Assembly (NCBI GenBank): GCA_026770025.1
Contig: JAMXDE010000011.1
Coordinates: 1,798,001-1,862,000, forward strand
Length of the DNA stretch: 64,000 nucleotides
Source: Craspedostauros australis
Taxonomy: Eukaryota; Bacillariophyta; Bacillariophyceae; Mastogloiales; Achnanthaceae
Direction of reading: 5' to 3'
The stretch's first letter is position 1; each line of letters begins with the position of its first letter. Positions 54,473 to 64,000 of the stretch are shown piece after piece. The translations under genes were made by a program, and so were the position numbers. The notes below the pieces were generated by a model that worked only from the letters and a program-made list of their open reading frames with translations, was not told the origin of the DNA and ran no database searches.

Positions 54473-55716
54473 ATGAGAACGACACGATCCGTTTGTTTGA
54501 CGGCGCTGGCCATCGCCGCATTGGCCTCTGATGCGCAAAGCTTCACCACAGCTCCCAACGGCAGCATCCAGCGATCCAACAACGTCATCAAGCAGCAGCA
54601 ACAACAACAGTCTGCGCTGCTTGCATCTCCCGACGATGACAGCAGCAGCGATGCAAAGAAGAAAGGCGGCTTGGAGACGAACATGCGCAGCAAGCTGCTG
54701 ACCGAATCCATCGCGCCCTGGCGAACGTTGCGCTTGTTCTTGTACGGAGCTTTGGGTTCGGGTGCATTTCTGGGTGGTCTCATCAACGGTTCCGGTGCCA
54801 TTGCAGGATCTGCGAGCCCGGAATTCAATTTGAATACGGAGGTGAGTGCCGTTCATACGTACCATGATACCACAATGCCGGCACCTTTGCTTTCAGGACT
54901 ACATATTCTGCGGATATCATTTGGTGTGCATCCTCGTATGCAGTCACATCTGCAATTGCGACGCCAACCTCACTCCCATCTCTCTCTCTCTCTTTTCGAT
55001 GTCATTTCTTGAGAAACTACGGAAATACTCCACTGGGATCACTGTGATGGCAACAGCTACTCAACTTGGGAATCGACTTTGGAGCCGTGGCGTTGTTTGC
55101 GGTGCTATTTCGATGGGATTTGAGCCAACAGGATGAATTGACCGGCAAGGTGGACGATCGGATCGAACTCAAGAAGAAGCAAAAGGTTGTCAAGAAGGGC
55201 ATGAAAGAACGGGAATCGCTGATGGCATCCCTGCCTTTGGAAATTGCCGTTTCAACAACGGGCGAAAGCCGCACCGCCTTGGTCGGAGAATTGCAGGCCG
55301 GTGCCCGACAGCACGTGATCGTCGTCATCGGTCCCAAGAAGGCGTGCCGGGAGGCCCTGATCGGTGCCAATCTGCTCAAGATGGATTTTGCGATGAGCAA
55401 CGTGCTGGTGGTGCCGTACGAGACGGAAGGACGCAAGGTGACGGACATGGAAGCACCAGCCAATGCGGGATTCGGGCAGGACAGCCGACCTATGTACGAG
55501 ACGCAGCCGTACGTGGCGACTGCACCGCGTGACGAATGGAAGTCCTTCGTCGATCAGGAAATGAAGGACGCCGTGGAACAGAATGGCGACTCCGTCAAGA
55601 AGGATGGCATCGTTCTCGTTGTTGCGAACAATGGAAAAGTGATCCGACGTGGCGTTGGCACTGTGCCATGGCGTCAGATCGTCACCGAGCTTGATGACAG
55701 TGTCGCGGCGAAATAA
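54473..55716 (+). CDS. LPA1-like plastid protein (photosystem II assembly), 342 aa, two exons
   Basis: Exon 1 is 54473-54841 (donor GTGAGT) and exon 2 is 55057-55716 (acceptor CAG), both phase 0, with a 215-bp intron. The N-terminus MRTTRSVCLTALAIAALASD followed by AQSFTTAP is a signal peptide with Phe at the cleavage site, the diatom plastid-targeting pattern. Two membrane segments follow (LFLYGALGSGAFLGGLI at about 85-102, and GIDFGAVALFAVLF at about 127-140 across the splice). The C-terminal part (VVIGPKKACREAL, VLVVPYETEGRKV, DEWKSFVDQEM, VIRRGVGTVPWRQIVTEL) matches LOW PSII ACCUMULATION 1-like / DUF3493 proteins. In plants these thylakoid proteins help assemble photosystem II. Thylakoid-membrane location here is inferred. 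Confidence 0.85.
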
Positions 55717-55957
55717 ACGCGACAGCCAAACGAAGCGAGCAATGAAACAATCAATTAGAGACAAAAACACTGCATGAAGAGTGAACTTTGGAAAAGAACG
55801 GTCTTGGCCGTCTGTTTCATTGTTGCTACTGTATACACGTAGAGACTGGATTGGAATAGATTTGGACATGCTGTGCAAGTGTGCCGATATTCTCTCAGTA
55901 TTTGTATCTGCCTCTGTCTTGTCTCCCACTACCAGTCCAATTGCTGTCCCGAGGACT

Positions 55958-58900
55958 CTACTTGCTCGATTCGTTCTGCTTGTCTTGGACCTCCAGCTGT
56001 CTGCGTACGAGGGCATTGTAGGCACCTCCCGATTGTGCCATCAAGTCTGTGTGGCTGCCTTGTTCCACAAGCTGACCATCCTTCACGACGTAAATGATGT
56101 CCGCATTACGGATCGTCGACAGCCTGTGCGCGACGATCACCACAGTGGTTCCTAATCCATCCAGGCCTCGGTTGGCCTGCAGCATCTGATCGATGGATTG
56201 CTGCACCATGTGCTCCGATTCCGCATCCAGCGCGGACGTGGCTTCGTCCAGCAACAGGATCTTGGGCTTGCGGATCAGAGCTCGGGCGATGGCGATGCGC
56301 TGCTTCTGGCCTCCGCTGAGCTGCACGCCGCGATCGCCGACCTCCGTCTCGTACTTCTGAGGCATGCGAGAAATAAAATCATGGGCATTCGCCAGCTTGG
56401 CAACGTCCTCTATCTCCTCATCGGTCGGTTCTGAATCGGAACCTTCCAAACCGTAGATGATGTTGCGCTTGATGGAACGGGCAAAAAGTGTTGGTTCTTG
56501 CGAAACAATGGACACGTGATGGGCCAACCAACTTGGGCTTAGCTCGTGAATCTATTGCGAGTGCACGTGGCAATGTCGTAATGCGCGTCGCGGAGTGGAA
56601 GGCATTGGAAACGAGGTGGGTGAGAATGATGCAGGCATTGAATTCGCTACAGTCAACGGCAGATGTACGTAGGAAAGAGAATGTGGAATGCTGCCGTTCG
56701 TTTCAATACGAGTACTATGCGTGTAGCATACTGTACGCAAAGTACGTGAACACTTACCTCATGATTGTCGATCAGAACTTTGCCAGATTCTTGCTGGTAC
56801 ATGTTTTGCATCAAGGACAGAATACTGAAGATGTTACGTAACATGCGAAAGCGAAAGCAAAAGAGGACGACAGGAAATCGAGAGATGGTGCGTGCATGCA
56901 TTCATGGAAATAAGGTGAGAGATCAAGTGGAGTGTTAGTGTTTGTGTCCGCACCAAATCCAAAATGCAAGGCCGAGCTCATCACATAAACGGCATCAATG
57001 GCAACTCCAACCCCAACAACCCCAACAATATCGCCAAAACATAACAGAATACGTTCCGAGCTTCCTTACCTCGACTTTCCTCCACCGCTTGATCCACAGA
57101 GTGCCACAATCTTTCCGGCGGGAATGTGAAGCGTCATGTCATTGAGGATGGTGCGCTTCGGCCGTGCTGGGTAGGCCATCTTCACATTCTCGATTGTGAT
57201 GCTGCCCATGCAGGTGGATGGTGACAAACCGATGTTGCGTCTTGCCATGACGAGTGCAGCGGATGGATCACGGCTATTGTCGATACCCGGTGCTTGCGAA
57301 TCGTCGTTGGTGTCGCTTGGGAGCTTCATGCGTGGCTTTCTTGCCATGAGTTCGAAGACTGGACAGCAGGCAGTTTGTGCGATTTGGTTGGCAGCGTCCA
57401 ATAGACAGCAGGTACGTACGAATAATTAATAAATGCCAAAATCGTTCAGTGGATGGATGAGTGAGATCAGAGTACGTTTGAAAATACAATCGGAATCAAC
57501 GACAGGCGATGCACAATCCACAGTGGAACAGCAACCAAGTGATGACGCAACCCTCTCATCGAGTACTCGTCACGTACCTTTGTCAGCAGCACCCGTAGCG
57601 CGTGTGAGAGACGTGAAGATCGCACCGATGGAGCCAAATGCATCAGAGAGCGATTGGAGGTACAGCAAAAAGCTGACCAAGTCACCGCTGCTGATATCGC
57701 CGGATCGGATCATCAATCCTCCGTAGTAGATGACCAATGCCGTCACTAGCTGCGGCAGAGACGTCGCGATCGTTGCGTAGCCGCTGTATGCTACCGCCGA
57801 TTTGTTGTTGAGGTCCAAGTAGCGGTTGATGATCTTTTTAAATTCCATGAATTCGGTTGGACCAGCGTCGAAGGATCGGACGGTTCTCATGGAAGAGATT
57901 GCAGCCTCCGAGACTGCATTGGCATCGGCGAGCTGTCGATGGATTTGGCGACACCGTTGTGATTAGTGACAGTATCAACGCAGAAGAGAGATGGTTAGTA
58001 TGATGGAAAAAGCAGATGCAAACGAGCACATCATGGCGTTCCATCCGGCGTAGACAGTGAACTTCATGCTAGCAGTATCGTACCTTCTTCTGCATGACCT
58101 TGGCAATGGTGCGGATAAAGCCACCATACCACTTGGAGAGGATGGTGATGACCGGCACAGAAATGAAAGCCAAGATGGAAAGCTGCCATGACAGGTAGAC
58201 CATGAAGATGAGGATACCAATCGCCTGAACCAAGCTGCGAAGCAAAACATTGACGTTCAGTGTCACTTGGTCTCCGACTAGCGCGGTGTCGCTGGAAAGA
58301 CGAGACATGATGTCTCCTGCTTTGGTGATGTCGTAGAATCCAATATCTGCTCATTGTGTGTGCGTGTGTGTGTGAAATATGATTGCAGATTCATTGGAGT
58401 GCAGCATTGTACGTGATGTCCACGGTGACAGTGTGAGCGGTTGATTTGGATGTATGGTGCCAACATGCACACGAGTGCTCTGCACATTCTTGCTTCTTCT
58501 CAGCAGCAACAATTTGCCACATCGATCGATCACCAGCACATGCGCACACAAGTATGATGCCGTGTCTTACCTTGCACAAGCAACGAGTCCATCAATCGAA
58601 GACGCAACCTTGCCGTGACGTTGCCCCCAACCTGCCTCGACAACCAAACGTGACAAAATCGTATGAGAAAGGAAGTACAAAGGAATAACAAACGAATGCT
58701 GCAAAGTAAGAGTATGCGACAAACTCTGCGTCATGATTCTGCATGTGATAGGCAAGCGTGGATTCATTCATTCATGCATGCATGGCGATGTGTGCCGACG
58801 CTTGTTTGAAAATGTAGATGCAACCTCCGTAATGACACAACACTTACGACGGTGAAGATGGAGCCACGGCAACCGGCGAAGATCCCTCCAAGGATGGATG

Positions 58901-59933
58901 CCACGATCAACTTGACAGTGTTGGACATGAATCCTGGAACGTTGCCGACATCCTCGTCAGGGTTGTTGTCACCCGCGTAGGCGGCGACCAACAAATCGAG
59001 GATCTTTCCAGTGTAGTGCGGAATGAGGACCTGCGCAGTCGCTGCCAGAATCAGGAAAACGAAGGCAAGGAAGATGAGATGCGAATCCTCTTTGCAGAGC
59101 GACAGAAGGTCAGAGAAGGTCGCCTTGAAGGTGGAGTCGGCCCCAATGTCGCTGACAATCGGGGTGAGCCGCGCTTCATTTTCAGATGACGATTGCCCCG
59201 TGCCGTCCGCATCTCCGTCTCCCTCTCCATTCGTGCCGCCCTCCAACTCTGCTTCTTCCGAGAGCAACGGGATGCTCAACGTGGAAGAAACCCGAGTGAA
59301 CCACGTCGGACGATCGCTCTGCCGATCGAGGTGGGCGAGTTCTCCAAGATTCTTGCACGCGTTATCCACCGTCGAGGCTTCCGCCAACGCGATGATGGCC
59401 GAAAAGGCCACCGCGATCCAGTACAAGGGGTGCAAGGGATCGGCATCGCGGTGCACGCCGATCTCCTCGTTCATGCGACACAGGCATTTGACGACGCAGA
59501 GGACCGTCGTGGCGAACGCGAGGCCTTCGCAGAAGCATCCGGGACGCGCCACGCAGTTCCAAAGCCACGAGCAGACGCTCTGCTCCAGCGTCTCCTCCTC
59601 CAGTTCCTCGCTGCTCTTCTTTTCGCCGTTGGGCCGGTACTCGTCCAAGTAATGCGCTGGACGCACTTCCGCCTTGCAGTAGGAGTAGAGGAATGCGACG
59701 ATGGCGGCGGCGAAGCGGCACATGGCAAGGATGAAGAGATCCAAGAAGGACTCGGTGAATACAAAGATGCCCCCGATAGTCCCATCATATTCGCGCAGGA
59801 TGGGCACGAGACGCAGCATGAGGAGGACGGAAACCGCCACATCCACCACCAGCAATGCCACTGTGCCCTGGACTTGGCGCTTCTTTTTCACCTTGACGTC
59901 ATCGCTGTCGTTGTTTCTTGTTGCGGCTGTCAT
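55958..59933 (-). CDS. TAP/ABCB-type half ABC transporter, 904 aa, eight exons in seven... joined from seven exons
   Basis: Exons: 59933-58848, 58631-58571, 58346-58084, 57932-57578, 57358-57070, 56824-56758, 56551-55958; six introns, all joins in phase. The N-terminal 280 residues hold four hydrophobic segments, an extra membrane domain as in TAP/TAPL. The core transmembrane domain follows (for example IGFYDITKAGDIMSRLSSDT, and NAVSEAAISSMRTVRSFDAG). The nucleotide-binding domain has Walker A GSSGGGKSS at about 678-685 (split by an intron), Q-loop VSQEP, signature LSGGQ at about 785, Walker B ILLLDEATSALD and the H-loop in VIVAHRLST. One membrane domain plus one NBD makes a half transporter that should dimerise. 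It may export peptides across an internal membrane, by family analogy. The start is the first in-frame ATG. Confidence 0.93.
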
Positions 59934-60380
59934 GGTGCTGGTGCTGGCACTGGTGCTGGCGAGGGAGATAATCAACTGACCAACCTGCGAATGTGAAGAA
60001 GAACCGTGCTAATTGGACGACGTCTGTATAGTTTGAGCACTGTATTCCGTCGCCTTTGGTGTCTGTGGTGGTGGTTGGTGGTTGGGATTGTGAGGAATAC
60101 GACTACATCCGAGCGATTCGGTGGGAATGTCTGCGTGCCGATCTTTTGAGCGCACTTCTTGCAGCTTCGTCTGCGTATTTCCTTCTTCCTCATTCGTTGG
60201 TGCCAGGTTTGTGCACATCGTGTGTCTTCCCTTTCGGCGAGATTCTGGCAGATGTCTGTTGTGGTGACCGACGCAATTGCCTTGTCATTGATGTGTTGTG
60301 GCCTTTCTTGACCTGGCGCGTGTGCTTTTTCATCAGGCCTAACACAATACTATCTGTGGACTTTATGATTTAGAAAGTGC

Positions 60381-60416
<36 letters not shown>
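60381..60416. repeat. (GA)n microsatellite
   Basis: About 16 AG units with one interruption lie in the divergent region between the ABC transporter and the 926-aa gene. Confidence 0.9.
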
Positions 60417-61067
60417 CGTTGGAGAGAACGCCAGCTTTCAAAGAAGCATCGATGCAAGGTATCTGACCTGCTCTCCAGATCGAAGCCACCCATGCCCGGT
60501 GATGCCATTGAGACGCTGCCGAGGCTTTGGGTGAAGGAAGTGTCCTTGTGATGGTAGACTACATGATATTCAGAATTATAGAATAGTTGCATGCAACATT
60601 ATTATGTTGGTAGGAGAAGCAACGCTGCGTGCACTATCTTGTACCATCCGATTGAAATCACCAGATTTGCGATGTTCATGACTACGTTTGACGGACTAGG
60701 CAGCATTCAGCGTGACCCAGCTGCAAGACAAGACTCGAAACATCTTTGTTCTTTGTTGGAACTGGCACGCCTCTTGTCTGTTGGATCGTTTTCATGGAAA
60801 CCGTACAGCGTGAAGATCTCACGAACGTGGACATGAGCGTGAAACGAACGAGCAAGAAAGACAAGGGAACAGCGACAGAGAACAACGACGAGACGGAGAC
60901 AGCACAACAGCTGAGGCACCACGAAGTGATGGCAAAGCACGGCACTCAGGTTTCGGTTTGAGATATCAGAGAACAACTGAAAGCATCATAAAGAGGCTTC
61001 AAAGGTAACGTGGATACCCGATACATCGCACAGACACGCGCAGCCCAGGTGGAGAGTGGATCAAGAG

Positions 61068-61123
61068 CAACAGCAACAACAGCAACAGCAACAGCAATTG
61101 CACCAGCAACAGCAACAGCAATA
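61068..61123. repeat. (CAACAG)n low-complexity run
   Basis: A CAA/CAG hexamer run immediately upstream (35 bp) of the start codon at 61158, probably in the 5' UTR. Confidence 0.85.
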
Positions 61124-61157
61124 GCACCAGTAGCAGCCTTGCTCGCGAGAACTCACG

Positions 61158-63938
61158 ATGCAGTCCAACACCACCGCGGCTCCGACAGCATCGCCTGCGC
61201 CTGCGTCACTTGATAAGCTCAATTGGAAACCGGTCTTTGATGACGAAGCTTTCTGGAAGAACGATCTAGGAAACACGGAGCTGAACAGGCGCTTGGCAAC
61301 ACAGATGGGCATCAAGAAACAAGCACGGAAGGAGTGGAATGAAACATTCGAGAGACTGTGGCACACCAGAACAATCGCGAAACACATGGCGTGGTCGACC
61401 GAACGCGACAAATACAATTCGACCCTGCGACAGGAGTTCAAACTTGAGCGTCACCAAAGCACGGGACAATTCTGGGATGATCCACTCCGGTCTTGGATCT
61501 ACTGGGAAACCATGTCAGTTCGGGCTTGGTGCTATATTCGCGGAAGGAATCCAAACAGGCTCCATGCTGATCTTGCCACCATGCTCTGCGATGAGCTGGA
61601 CAAGAAATGTGGACAACACAGTGCTCTCAACAAAATTCGCTGCATGAATGCATTAGGACGCTGCTCAAGCTCATACTACGTTGGGACGATCTCGGTGTGC
61701 CACAAAGGAGTTGAATCGCTGATTCCAGATGAAGTCCTCATCGAGAAACAAAAGCCATATTTTGACCAGTACATGGTGCTACTTTACGATTCCGGAATCG
61801 GTACAGGCAAGACCATCGAGCTCGCGGCGAGTGCGTACTCGAGGGACGCGCCCGTTGCGCTCCTACTTGAGGCCGATGGTGATATACAAGAATCAGTAGA
61901 CGTCCAGGAACGGCACACTCTCGCCCGAAACAAGCTCAAGGCATCTCTGGATGCCTGTTTTGTAGAATCGAAGCAGATTATCAGCACCATCTCACGCTCC
62001 GTCGCATTATGGAACCAAGGATCCTGCGGCAAGGACGATGTCACAGTCATTCTCGGCATTGATAACGCATCGAAGTGCCCAAACCTTGTCCAAGCAATCA
62101 TCCACCAATACAGGGTTTTTGGTCATGTCCTTGGAGCATACATCATGAACGAATGCGAGGGTGAGCTCCCCAACGATGGATTAAAGTCCAACCTCAAGGT
62201 GGCATTTTCCATTGCGGGTGCAGGTGTTCACAACTTTGCTGTAGGATCCATCTCTTCTCACTTTGAGTGTCACCCACCAACCGCACTGGTGGCGAAGGAA
62301 AAACTCTACGGGCATCTGCAACAGAAATACCCCAAGGGAGGGGAAGAGAGAGCACGCATCCCCAAGTACGATGAGGCGGCCAAACATCCTCTCTTTGGTC
62401 CCATGGCGACCAATCCGAGAATGATGTCCATCCTCCTGGATTTTCTATCCGGCGGAATTTTCTTCTTCAAGAACCAAAGGGATCATGAAAGGATTGCTTT
62501 GAGTGTCTTCCAGAAAGTCATGTGTTGCGGCAGCATGAAAGAGCTGCGGAAGGACCCAGAAACACTCATCCAGATGGCGTCACAGACACTTGCTACTCTC
62601 CTCTTCCAGCGCGAGTTCGCGATGATCGGCACTGCAGATGAGATCGTTCGAGTCGTAAACAGCTTGGATTACGGTATCCAGTTCGCTACATTCGAGAAGA
62701 ACACGATCCCAATGCGCCGCCTTGTTGAAGACTCTGGCCTGGTGACACCGGCCCGGCTTCCGCCATTGGAGAAAGGATGGAGACAAGGACCAGACCCAAA
62801 CAAGGAGTACACCATCCGGGTATCACAACCATTCGAAGTTGACAAGGCAATGGAGCTACTCTGCATCTGGTTGGTGCAATGTGGAAAGACATGGGACCAT
62901 CCACGCACCCGCTTTGATATCTACCCACTGGCTTTTGAAGCGTTGGCCCCGCAGCTCATCAGCTGTGCCATCGGAGGAGCCATGACCGTTGCACAAGAAG
63001 ACCGGAAGGACGTCAAGTCGATCTTGATGGACACACTCAACATGTACGTCTCACCTGCGTCGATCGACCACGCTGATAGCGAGGGAGAGGAGTTATGGGA
63101 TGGGCTCAGAGGAGTAATCCCGGTGTCGGTGGTCTCCGATCTTGCGATGAAGTCCACACACTTCCACGCATGCCCGATGCTATTATCAAGAGCCAACGAA
63201 GACGATAGCGACGGATATGACAGTGAAAGCAGCACTGAAGGCGCCGAGCGCCAACCACCAACACACTTGATAAGCCCTGGCGAAGCAACAACCTGTACAA
63301 ATGTGGAGGATCTTCGAGTCGGAGATTATTCAGATCGAAGGTCAAGAGATGCCTTGGTGATCGATAAGGAAGTAGTGGGCTCGCTTCTCAACCTCAGAGC
63401 TGCATGCTCCAACATCCCATCTACTTCTTTCTGCCCATCGCTCACCACTGTGGTACAAGAGAATAGCGATCTCATGGATGGATCCGTTTCGTTCGTCGGT
63501 GGCAAGCGAGATGCGAATGGCCAACTCAAGGACCTACAAGTGTACACCATCTGCACCATTGCCAAGAGGTTCTTCTGCGCACGCGATCAAGACCTGCTAG
63601 AGATATGGGAAAAGAAGCAGAGAATGGCAGAAAATACATTGGACCTGCCATTTGGCAAGAATCGATGGTATTGCGTGATGAGTCGCAAAAAGACATGTCC
63701 CACTGAGCAACCGGTATTTGGTCCTGATGAACCGCTGTTGGTGTCATTTCCAGTCGATCGTTCGCCCATGCTAAGTGAGTACATGACGATGTTGGATGAT
63801 ACTTTGAATCCGCACGCACGCCATGAAAAATATGGCACTACGATTACAATGGCAGACCTACAATCGTTGGTTGGATTGGGGACGAGGGAATCGATATTGG
63901 AAATGGAGAAGATAGTAGCCCTATTGTCTGGGCGATAG
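61158..63938 (+). CDS. Putative P-loop NTPase-like protein of unknown family, 926 aa
   Basis: Single exon, no recognised family. The best functional hint is a glycine-rich loop, YDSGIGTGKTIELA, at about residues 211-224. It resembles Walker A, although the first Gly of the classical pattern is Ser. It is followed by DVTVILGIDNAS at about 295, which could be a Walker-B-like strand, and by VAFSIAGAGVHNFAVGS near 349, a position where some NTPases carry a sensor motif. This order recalls the NTPase modules of Crinkler/RHS-type proteins, but I cannot show homology. Residues about 655-705 are acidic and Ser-rich (DDSDGYDSESSTEG). The C-terminal 200 residues include KDLQVYTICTIAKRFF and GKNRWYCVMSRKK. 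There is no signal peptide or membrane segment. Its intronless structure and isolated style differ from the neighbours, so horizontal or transposon origin is worth testing. Confidence 0.6.
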   Translation: MQSNTTAAPTASPAPASLDKLNWKPVFDDEAFWKNDLGNTELNRRLATQMGIKKQARKEWNETFERLWHTRTIAKHMAWSTERDKYNSTLRQEFKLERHQSTGQFWDDPLRSWIYWETMSVRAWCYIRGRNPNRLHADLATMLCDELDKKCGQHSALNKIRCMNALGRCSSSYYVGTISVCHKGVESLIPDEVLIEKQKPYFDQYMVLLYDSGIGTGKTIELAASAYSRDAPVALLLEADGDIQESVDVQERHTLARNKLKASLDACFVESKQIISTISRSVALWNQGSCGKDDVTVILGIDNASKCPNLVQAIIHQYRVFGHVLGAYIMNECEGELPNDGLKSNLKVAFSIAGAGVHNFAVGSISSHFECHPPTALVAKEKLYGHLQQKYPKGGEERARIPKYDEAAKHPLFGPMATNPRMMSILLDFLSGGIFFFKNQRDHERIALSVFQKVMCCGSMKELRKDPETLIQMASQTLATLLFQREFAMIGTADEIVRVVNSLDYGIQFATFEKNTIPMRRLVEDSGLVTPARLPPLEKGWRQGPDPNKEYTIRVSQPFEVDKAMELLCIWLVQCGKTWDHPRTRFDIYPLAFEALAPQLISCAIGGAMTVAQEDRKDVKSILMDTLNMYVSPASIDHADSEGEELWDGLRGVIPVSVVSDLAMKSTHFHACPMLLSRANEDDSDGYDSESSTEGAERQPPTHLISPGEATTCTNVEDLRVGDYSDRRSRDALVIDKEVVGSLLNLRAACSNIPSTSFCPSLTTVVQENSDLMDGSVSFVGGKRDANGQLKDLQVYTICTIAKRFFCARDQDLLEIWEKKQRMAENTLDLPFGKNRWYCVMSRKKTCPTEQPVFGPDEPLLVSFPVDRSPMLSEYMTMLDDTLNPHARHEKYGTTITMADLQSLVGLGTRESILEMEKIVALLSGR

Positions 63939-64000
63939 CAACGGATCAGAGGGTGATACACTTCGTGCGAGGACGGCCATTGATGGTGGGGTGGCGCTGT

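Larger units (their letters stand above)
59934..61157. other. Divergent intergenic region with simple repeats
   Basis: This lies between the ABC transporter (minus) and the 926-aa gene (plus). A CAG acceptor-like site near 59989 suggests a 5' UTR intron for the transporter. It holds a GA run at about 60381-60416 and a CAACAG-type run at about 61068-61123 next to the 926-aa start. No other gene is recognised. Confidence 0.5.

Noticed and set aside
59193-59996. Plus-strand open frame (267 codons)
   Set aside because: Antisense to the first exon of the ABC transporter.

Overview
This 64 kb window is nuclear DNA of a eukaryotic alga, most likely a diatom. Three things point that way. It carries gene families that I know chiefly from diatoms: a DUF6824 protein, and a diatom-style leucine-rich-repeat protein with a characteristic C-terminal domain. 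It has two proteins with a signal peptide followed by a Phe at the expected cleavage site, the bipartite presequence used for import into secondary red plastids. Its introns are short spliceosomal ones (about 60-525 bp, usually GTACGT/GTAAGT...CAG). No bacterial operons, rRNA, tRNA or CRISPR arrays were recognised.

Layout. 1-3.5 kb: one two-exon gene of unknown function. 3.9-4.7 kb: a non-autonomous, MITE-like element with perfect 14-bp inverted ends and seven copies of an 18-bp palindrome. About 5-12.8 kb: a DIRS-like (tyrosine-recombinase) retroelement that looks whole, with gag-like, RT/RNase H and zinc-finger/tyrosine-recombinase frames. 12.9-24.5 kb: a direct tandem duplication of about 5 kb units separated by a 1.7 kb spacer; each unit carries a two-exon DUF6824 gene and possibly a small 93-codon gene. 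A stretch of about 2.3 kb within the units is almost identical, coding and non-coding alike, which suggests recent gene conversion. 24.5-27.7 kb: gene-poor, no confident gene.

27.7-64 kb is a compact run of host genes on both strands: a FAM172/Arb2-domain protein, an LRR protein, a coiled-coil protein ending in a villin headpiece, a CobW/ZNG1-type GTPase, a small charged protein, a Popeye-like cyclic-nucleotide-binding protein, a plastid-targeted TctD/Ycf29-like response regulator, a Costars (ABRACL-like) protein, a two-HMG-box protein, a CLEC16A homologue, an LPA1-like plastid protein for photosystem II assembly, a TAP/ABCB-type half ABC transporter with seven introns, and a 926-aa putative P-loop protein of unknown family. 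I joined exons by eye; every join keeps reading phase, and most restore a recognisable domain across the splice.

The neighbours do not form one pathway. The common themes are plastid biology (TctD-like, LPA1-like), actin (villin headpiece, Costars), and membrane traffic or transport (CLEC16A, ABC). The best candidates for something new are the 926-aa protein at the right end, the palindrome-rich element at 4 kb, and the gene-conversion tract in the DUF6824 duplication.
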